From Streptomyces sp. NRRL S-337 (GTDB taxonomy: Bacteria; Actinomycetota; Actinomycetes; Streptomycetales; Streptomycetaceae), in the NCBI RefSeq assembly GCF_000720175.1, contig NZ_JOIX01000012.1, positions 1 to 64,000 of the forward strand: a stretch of DNA of 64,000 nucleotides, written 5' to 3'. Both the position numbers and the translations under genes were made by a program. The notes under the pieces were generated by a model that made no database searches, was not told the DNA's origin, and saw nothing but the letters and a program-made list of their open reading frames with translations. Positions 58,998-64,000 of the stretch are shown here, piece after piece; the first letter of the stretch is position 1, and every line of letters begins with the position of its first letter.

Positions 58998-60131
58998 CTG
59001 AGAGGTCGTTTTCATCTCAAGAGCCCTTGTGTCTCCTGATTTGTGCGGTGCAAGGCTGCGGTATTGGTGTGCCGGCTGATGCGGTTGAGTCTTGATGGCC
59101 GGATAGGGTGACGGCTGGGGCAGGATGAGGCTTACGGCTGTCTCATTCCAGGACGCCCGTTCCGTGGCTGTGCTTCCACAGCCGAAGACGCACGCCTGGG
59201 CGCACTCGCATCCGGCCAGTACGTCCAAGTCATGAGTGAGCGACGTCCGTATCCGAGTGACCTGTCCGATGCCCGCTGGGAGTTGATCGAGTCGGTCCTG
59301 GCCGCCTGGCGCTTCGAGCGCCGCGGCCGGGCCCTGGATTTCGGCCGCCCACCCGAGCATGACCTGCGCGAAATCATGAACGCGATCTTGTACGTGGACC
59401 GGACCGGGGTGCAGTGGCGCTACCTGCCACACGACTTCCCACCCCACCAGACCGTGTACGGCTACTTCGCGAAGTGGCAGAAGGACGGCGTGTTCGCCCA
59501 GCTCAATGGACTGCTCAGGGAGTTGGTGCGACAGAAGGAGGGCCGGAGGGCGAGCCCGTCGGCCTGCGTGATCGACGCACAGAGCGTCAAGACCTCCACC
59601 AGTGTCCCCGCCACGAGCCAGGGAACGGATGCAGGCAAGAAGATCGTGGGCAGGAAGCGGAGCATCGTGACCGACACGATCGGCCTCCTGCTCGCAGTGC
59701 TGGTCACGGCGGCCAGCGTCCAGGACTCCGCAGCCGGCACCCACCTGCTCGACCAGGTCGCCGCCAACCACCCCGGCATCCGTAAGGTCTGGGTCGACGG
59801 CGGCTACCGCAAGCACCTCGTCGAAGATGCCGCCACCCTCGGAATCGACATGGAAATCGTCGCCCGCACCCCCGGGACCAGGGGATTCACCCCGATACCG
59901 AAACGCTGGACAGTCGAGCGGACCTACGGCTGGCTCATGCTCCACCGCCGCCTGGCCCGCGACTACGAAACCCTCCCCGCCCGCTCCGAAGCCATGATCC
60001 ACCTGGCCATGACCGACCTCATGGCCCGCCGCCTCACCGGCGAAGCGACCGTCTCCTGGCGCGACCCCGCAAAGCCGCATCAACCGCAGATTCCGGGATG
60101 AAACATAGGGATAAAACGACCTCTGAGACGG
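58998..60131 (+). mobile_element. Complete IS5-family insertion sequence
   Basis: The left end GAGAGGTCGTTTTCATC (from ~58999) is mirrored by the right end, ATAAAACGACCTCTGA (60113-60130), as imperfect terminal inverted repeats. The left end also forms a 25-bp near-palindrome with flanking DNA (AAAACGACCTCT-G-AGAGGTCGTTTT, 58987-59011). CTGA or TGA occurs at both outer borders and could be the target duplication. The intact transposase gene lies inside. Confidence 0.65.
59232..60101 (+). CDS. IS5-family transposase, intact
   Basis: This 289-aa protein has the N-terminal DUF4096-type domain (SDARWELIESVLAAWRFERRG ... MNAILYVDRTGVQWRYLPHDFPPHQTVYGYFAKW). Its DDE catalytic set is CVIDAQSVKTS (Asp), VWVDGGYRK (Asp) and RWTVERTYGWLMLHRRLARDYE (Y-(2)-R-(3)-E region). 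No frameshift is seen and the length is normal, so this is the best candidate for an active element in the window. Confidence 0.93.
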   Translation: MSERRPYPSDLSDARWELIESVLAAWRFERRGRALDFGRPPEHDLREIMNAILYVDRTGVQWRYLPHDFPPHQTVYGYFAKWQKDGVFAQLNGLLRELVRQKEGRRASPSACVIDAQSVKTSTSVPATSQGTDAGKKIVGRKRSIVTDTIGLLLAVLVTAASVQDSAAGTHLLDQVAANHPGIRKVWVDGGYRKHLVEDAATLGIDMEIVARTPGTRGFTPIPKRWTVERTYGWLMLHRRLARDYETLPARSEAMIHLAMTDLMARRLTGEATVSWRDPAKPHQPQIPG

Positions 60132-60523
60132 CGCGATGGGCTGTGCCGTGCCGTAACGGCTGACCTTGCCTGGCATGCTCTTGTCGTGCCTGGTCGATCA
60201 CGGCGTCGGAGGCGTCCTGGCGCCGGTGGTTACGGTGCGCGAACGCGCCCGTCACAGCCCACCGAGGGCCGTCGGCGGGCCCACGACGGGGCCACTGGGT
60301 CTGATCCCAGCCGCCTTCATGCGCGCTCGCTTGATCAGGTGGCCGGGGCGGCGCTCAATCTATTCGGGCACGAAGCGGCCAGTCGCCGGCGGTCATCCCT
60401 CAGAACATTCGAGGGTCAAACTGCCCTGGTCCAGTCGCTTTCGACCAGTGAGGAGCAGAGTCGTCGCGCACAAGCGAGGCAGGCGCATAGGCTGCGGCCC
60501 GTTCCGCTGGCGGAGGAGGTCGC
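60132..60523. other. Intergenic, no supported gene
   Basis: Plus-strand readings are Arg-rich and lack a domain; nothing recognisable is seen between the IS right end and the gene at 60524. Confidence 0.45.
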
Positions 60524-61183
60524 ATGGCGATGATGGTCGTCGGTTTTCGGCTCGGCAACGACGAGACAGGTCAGCAGCTGACCGCTGTGGTGACGCAGAG
60601 CGGTTACTTCCACAAGAACCACGGGGTGTATGGCCGTGCCGGTCGGTACCGCTGTCACTATGACCCCCAGCGTCTCCCCCTTGAGCACCCCGTTCAGCGG
60701 TCAGTCGCGAAGCTCAGGGAACTCCATGGCACGCAACTTCGGAAGGGTCGTTCCCGCTCTCTGATTCCGCCCGCCAGCGTTCGCGTAGACGTGGACGAGC
60801 CGGACTCAACCCGGGAAGACGTCATCAACGCCTTCGTGGGAGCCGCCCCGAACGAGCCGAAGTCCTTGGAAGACGCCGTTCGAGCCTTCTACCAAGCAAT
60901 TGGTGCTCCGATCCCGCCCCTTCGCCAGGACCGTGTTGCTCGTGCCTGGCAGGTCGCTCAGTCACGGAACTCGCGCGCCGCTCAACTCCTGCGGACGCTC
61001 ACCCACGGTGTGCCGGTTACGTACAGCCGCGGATCGGCCGGCTTCACCGTTTCCGTAGACGCAGTCCGTATCCGGGTTGGCGGTGCCGAAGGAGACCTCG
61101 ACCGCGCAGGTGTGACTGAGCTGCACGCTGCCCTAAATGCCTGGCTACGGCTGAACGCGGGGAAGGGGGAGAGCATGTGCTGA
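60524..61183 (+). CDS. Hypothetical protein (219 aa)
   Basis: ATG 60524 follows GGAGGAGGTCGC. The protein begins MAMMVVGFRLGNDETGQQL and has a well-formed C-terminal helical/beta region (AVRAFYQAIGAPIPPLRQDRVARAWQVAQ; FTVSVDAVRIRVGGAEGDLDRAGVTELHAAL). No signal peptide, membrane span or known motif is visible. Codon use is coding throughout. It stands alone after the IS5 element. Confidence 0.65.
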   Translation: MAMMVVGFRLGNDETGQQLTAVVTQSGYFHKNHGVYGRAGRYRCHYDPQRLPLEHPVQRSVAKLRELHGTQLRKGRSRSLIPPASVRVDVDEPDSTREDVINAFVGAAPNEPKSLEDAVRAFYQAIGAPIPPLRQDRVARAWQVAQSRNSRAAQLLRTLTHGVPVTYSRGSAGFTVSVDAVRIRVGGAEGDLDRAGVTELHAALNAWLRLNAGKGESMC

Positions 61184-61451
61184 GGGCTGTCGCTGAGCTA
61201 AGGGCCGCCCAAAGGAGAACGAGGACGGAACAGATCCGAAAGGGCCGAACTTGGCGCTGTGCCAGGCTGGTTCGCCAAGACAACTGATGGCGTCGACAGG
61301 GGAAGTGTTCGCGTAGCCACAACGACGCGTCGGGACGGCGCGGTCCTCGCTTCCGCCCTTCGGCGCAACGCCCGCAACGTCCGCCGACCGCTCACTCTCC
61401 TCGGACGCACATCATCGCGAACCGGACAATGAGCAACCCTGCCTGTGGAGT

Positions 61452-62678
61452 TCATGTGTTGCTCGGCCAGGTGAGGCGGCGAGCGAAGTGGGCCCAGGCG
61501 GCCAGCACCATGAGCGTGGCGGTGAGCCCGCCGAGCGTCATGACTGTAGAGGGAGAGGTCCGGTCCACCATCACGCCGCCCATCAGCGCGCCAAGTGAGA
61601 TGGTCGCCTGGAAGGAGGCGGTGAAGAGCACTGATGCTGCCTCGGGGGCATGTGGTGTTGCCTTGGCGAACCACGTCTGGGAAGAGACCGGAACGGCACC
61701 GTAGGCAGTACCCCAGACAAGGAGAAGGGCCACGACGCCGACCTGCCAGCGTCCCAGGATCGGCAGCAGCAGGGTGGCCGCCGCGATCATTGCAGCCGCG
61801 AGACCGAAGGTGCCCCGGGGACAGCGTGCGACCACGGCCCCGCCCAGGAAGTTGCCGACGATTCCTGCGGCACCGTAGACCAGCAGGAATACGGTGATCA
61901 GTGGTGAGTTGGCATCGGTGATCTGCTCCAGGAACGGCGTGACGTAGGTGTAGGTCCCGAAGTGCGCCAACACGATGAGGAAGGTCAGCAGCAACGCGAA
62001 ACGCGTGTTGACGGTCTTGAGCATGCCACGCAGCACATTGAGGCGGGTCGTCTGATGGGGCGGCAGCGGTGGGACAACCAGCACGAGCATGATCAGTACA
62101 CCGACCGTGAAGGCACCCATCACGACAAAAGCGGTGCGCCAGCCGGCCAGGTCTCCGATGAACGTGCCGGCTGGTACACCCAGCACGGAACCGAGCGGTA
62201 CCGCAGAGAAGATCACTGCCGTTGCGCGGCTGACAGCCTCGGTCGGCACCAGACGCTCGGCCAATCCGGCGGCGATCGACCAGAAGCCACCGATGACCAC
62301 ACCGACGACGACACGGGAGAGCAGGACAAGCCAGTAGCCGGGTGCTGCGGCGGCCAGGAAGTTTGCCATGGCCAGCAGGAGCGTGAACACGCACAGCATC
62401 AGTCGACGGTCGATACGTGCTGTCGCCACGGTGACCACCGGTGCGCAGATGGCCGCGAGGAACCCGGGCATGGTCATCATGAGCCCAGCCATGCCGTCAG
62501 AGATGGCGTAGCTGGAGCCGATCTTGGTGAGCAGGCCGATCGGCAGGATCTCAGTTGTGACGATCGAGAAGATTCCCAGCATCACCGAAACCACGGCCAG
62601 CCACCCAATCAATGAAGGTCGGGTCGGTAGGCCGGCTTCGCCAGTGTGGTGCCTGGTCGCGGTGTTTGTTGAGGCCAT
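61452..62678 (-). CDS. MFS transporter of the DHA1 (AraJ/SotB-like) family
   Basis: ATG 62678 (MASTNTATRHH) is preferred over 62717 because the first span follows at the usual distance. The 408-aa protein has 12 spans, starting WLAVVSVMLGIFSIVTTEILPIGLL with the TTE-x-LPxGLL motif of arabinose/sugar-efflux-type DHA1 exporters. The sequence ARIDRRLMLCVFTLLLAMANFL is loop 2-3, and GFWSIAAGLAERLVP and VPAGTFIGDLAGWRTAF (motif C-like) follow. It probably exports a small hydrophilic compound or drug. Confidence 0.88.
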   Translation of the reverse strand: MASTNTATRHHTGEAGLPTRPSLIGWLAVVSVMLGIFSIVTTEILPIGLLTKIGSSYAISDGMAGLMMTMPGFLAAICAPVVTVATARIDRRLMLCVFTLLLAMANFLAAAAPGYWLVLLSRVVVGVVIGGFWSIAAGLAERLVPTEAVSRATAVIFSAVPLGSVLGVPAGTFIGDLAGWRTAFVVMGAFTVGVLIMLVLVVPPLPPHQTTRLNVLRGMLKTVNTRFALLLTFLIVLAHFGTYTYVTPFLEQITDANSPLITVFLLVYGAAGIVGNFLGGAVVARCPRGTFGLAAAMIAAATLLLPILGRWQVGVVALLLVWGTAYGAVPVSSQTWFAKATPHAPEAASVLFTASFQATISLGALMGGVMVDRTSPSTVMTLGGLTATLMVLAAWAHFARRLTWPSNT

Positions 62679-62834
62679 GGGGTCCGTCCTGTGAAGGGCC
62701 TGTCGTTTCGCGATCAATGCAACAAACTCCGCACGAGGAAAGCTGGCAGCCCTGCGACATCACCCTCGTAGGGCAAAGGTGATGTCGCAGAGCTGCTGAC
62801 TTATCAGTGTCCACAGCGTCAGTGATTCCCAAGT

Positions 62835-64000
62835 TCAGATGACCTGGAAGTCGGCCATCATGGCCATGTCCTCGTGTTCGAGGTTGTGGCAGTGCAGCAT
62901 GTAGCGCCCCTTGTACCCGTCGAACCGTACGAGGGCTTCCACCACCTCGTAGGGGCGGACGTCCACCGTGTCCTTCCAGCCTGCGTCCGCGGCAGCCGGG
63001 GGCCTGCCGCCCCGGGCGAGGACCTGGAACTGGGCCAGGTGCACATGGACGGGGTGGTGGAAGTCGCTGCTGAATCGCCACCGCTCCACGCTCCCCATCC
63101 GTGGGGAAGCCAGGACCGCGTCCGTGCTGAACGGTCGGCCGTTGATGGTCCACATCGGCCGGTCGTCGTCACCGGTGGTCGTCCGGCGGAAGTCAAAGAC
63201 CCGGACCGGCATCGCCGAACTCGGTGTGAGCTGCTCGAAGGAGGCGGACAGGCGGGCCGGTATGCGGCTGTCGTCCCTCTCCTTGCGCACGACGTGGAAA
63301 CGCATGACGTCACGCATGGCGCCTTCGCCCGCCGTGTTGCGTAGCGTGATTCGGCTGCCGATGGGGTGGTCGGCGAAGTCGATGACCACGTCGAACCGTT
63401 CGCCGGGCGCCAGGTCGAGCGTGGTGTGCGGCCTGGGTGCGGCCAGCAGCCCGCCGTCGCTGCCGATCTGGACGAACCGACCGGGCCTGCCTCCTTCGGC
63501 CTCCAGTCGGAGCCGGTAGCGGCGGGCGTTGGAGGCGTTGAGGAGGCGGAAGCGGTAGCGGGTGGCGGACACCTCCAGCGCGGGCCAGGGTGCGCCGTTG
63601 ACGAGTTGGACGTCGCCGAGCACCCCGTCGGGGAAGGCGTCGTGGGCCGGGTAGCGGAAGGAGCCGTCTTCGTCGAAGGACCGGTCGCACAGCATCAGTG
63701 GGATGTCGCGGTCGCCGCCGGGCAGGGGGAGTTGGTCCTCTTCCTCGTCGCCGATGAGGAAGAAGCCGGCCAGGCCGCGCCAGACCTGGGGGGCGCTGAA
63801 GTCCATGCGGTGGTCGTGGTACCAGAGGGTCGCGGCCCGCTGCGGCAGCGGGTACACGTAGCTACGGCAGCCGAAGGCCATTCGACCGCCGTGGCCAGCC
63901 GCCATGCCGTTGTGCGTGTGGCGTGGCTGTCCTGTTGAGCAACGGACGGCGGGAAGCATTAGGTCGGTGGGGTAACCGTCGGACTCCGGTGGGGTGACGT
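62835..64000 (-). CDS. Multicopper oxidase (CotA/bilirubin oxidase type), partial
   Basis: The reading frame enters from beyond the right edge and stops at 62835; about 388 residues are visible. It has the copper-ligand segments AATLWYHDHRMDFS (type 3 site), HPVHVHLAQFQVLA (type 1 and trinuclear ligands) and GRYMLHCHNLEHEDMAMMADF (HCHNLEHEDM, with the axial Met). The middle cupredoxin domain (LVNGAPWPALEVSATRYRFRLLNASNARRYRL) is intact. Proteins of this group oxidise phenols, metals or bilirubin-like substrates with O2. The N-terminal domain with any export signal is outside the window. Confidence 0.9.
   Translation of the reverse strand, partial: VTPPESDGYPTDLMLPAVRCSTGQPRHTHNGMAAGHGGRMAFGCRSYVYPLPQRAATLWYHDHRMDFSAPQVWRGLAGFFLIGDEEEDQLPLPGGDRDIPLMLCDRSFDEDGSFRYPAHDAFPDGVLGDVQLVNGAPWPALEVSATRYRFRLLNASNARRYRLRLEAEGGRPGRFVQIGSDGGLLAAPRPHTTLDLAPGERFDVVIDFADHPIGSRITLRNTAGEGAMRDVMRFHVVRKERDDSRIPARLSASFEQLTPSSAMPVRVFDFRRTTTGDDDRPMWTINGRPFSTDAVLASPRMGSVERWRFSSDFHHPVHVHLAQFQVLARGGRPPAAADAGWKDTVDVRPYEVVEALVRFDGYKGRYMLHCHNLEHEDMAMMADFQVI

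Noticed and set aside
58987..59011. AAAACGACCTCT-G-AGAGGTCGTTTT palindrome as a free-standing terminator
   Set aside because: The right half is the terminal repeat of the IS5 element and recurs at its other end, so the palindrome is best explained by the insertion.
1..64000. CRISPR arrays, tRNA or rRNA genes
   Set aside because: No regularly spaced direct repeats, cloverleaf sequences or rRNA-like conserved blocks were recognised by eye. A covariance-model scan would be decisive for tRNAs and small RNAs.

Overview
This is high-GC actinomycete DNA, almost certainly from Streptomyces or a close relative. Third-position GC bias is strong, GTG starts are frequent, and many genes are coupled by 4-nt ATGA/GTGA overlaps. 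The genes present are typical of Streptomyces accessory DNA: StrR-like regulator, mycothiol-type enzymes, a Tat-exported lipase and several decayed IS elements. No rRNA, tRNA or CRISPR array was recognised.

Layout. 1-2.2 kb is gene debris (a luciferase-like ORF with a hexamer repeat, and remnants of a PP2C phosphatase and a flavodoxin). 2.2-9.5 kb holds a maleylpyruvate isomerase-family enzyme, a NucA/NucB-type DNase toxin domain with a ComJ-like immunity protein, a NucS-like nuclease-fold protein, a membrane protein with a winged-helix regulator, and a secreted lipase. 9.97-11.6 kb is an IS630 element whose transposase lacks one catalytic Asp, next to an IS5-type remnant. 11.8-17.8 kb has an oxidoreductase, a clipped XRE regulator and a tight four-gene operon: double kinase + nucleotidyltransferase, APH-like kinase, SDR, NUDIX. 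17.8-20 kb is a graveyard of gene fragments including an integrase remnant. 20.1-29.7 kb contains envelope or glycosylation-type genes (methyltransferase, DUF2064 transferase, GT2, epimerase, molybdopterin oxidoreductase, polytopic membrane proteins), with broken GT87-like and two-component genes between them. 29.8-32.5 kb is an arsenic island (arsI, arsR, acr3, arsC) whose acr3 carries an internal stop.

32.6-56 kb looks like one large biosynthetic gene cluster. The leftward arm is acyl-CoA dehydrogenase-like flavoprotein, YbaK-type deacylase, stand-alone adenylation enzyme, type II thioesterase, carrier protein and a SyrB2-type Fe(II)/2-oxoglutarate halogenase with the diagnostic His-Gln-Ala triad. 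This set resembles systems that gamma-chlorinate a carrier-bound aliphatic amino acid and, in the kutzneride case, close a cyclopropane. The rightward arm starts with a StrR-like activator. It then has a 36-aa peptide gene, a carbamoyltransferase, a mini SxtJ-like peptide, an FAD oxygenase, an antiporter, a polytopic membrane protein, an ATP-grasp ligase, a P450, an 18-bp gene for the pentapeptide MSYDH with a near-perfect ribosome binding site, and a terminator. An exporter, a pyroglutamyl peptidase-like enzyme, an SGNH/TPR protein and a flavin monooxygenase follow. MSYDH fits the M-x-Y-x-H form of biarylitide precursors, whose Tyr and His are cross-linked by a neighbouring P450. The working hypothesis is a hybrid pathway: an unusual halogenated or cyclopropyl amino acid is joined by ATP-grasp chemistry to a P450-cross-linked minimal RiPP, then carbamoylated and oxidised.

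56-64 kb is again IS-rich (IS5 fragment inside an aminoglycoside kinase, decayed IS110, intact IS5), followed by a hypothetical gene, an MFS exporter and a multicopper oxidase running off the right edge.
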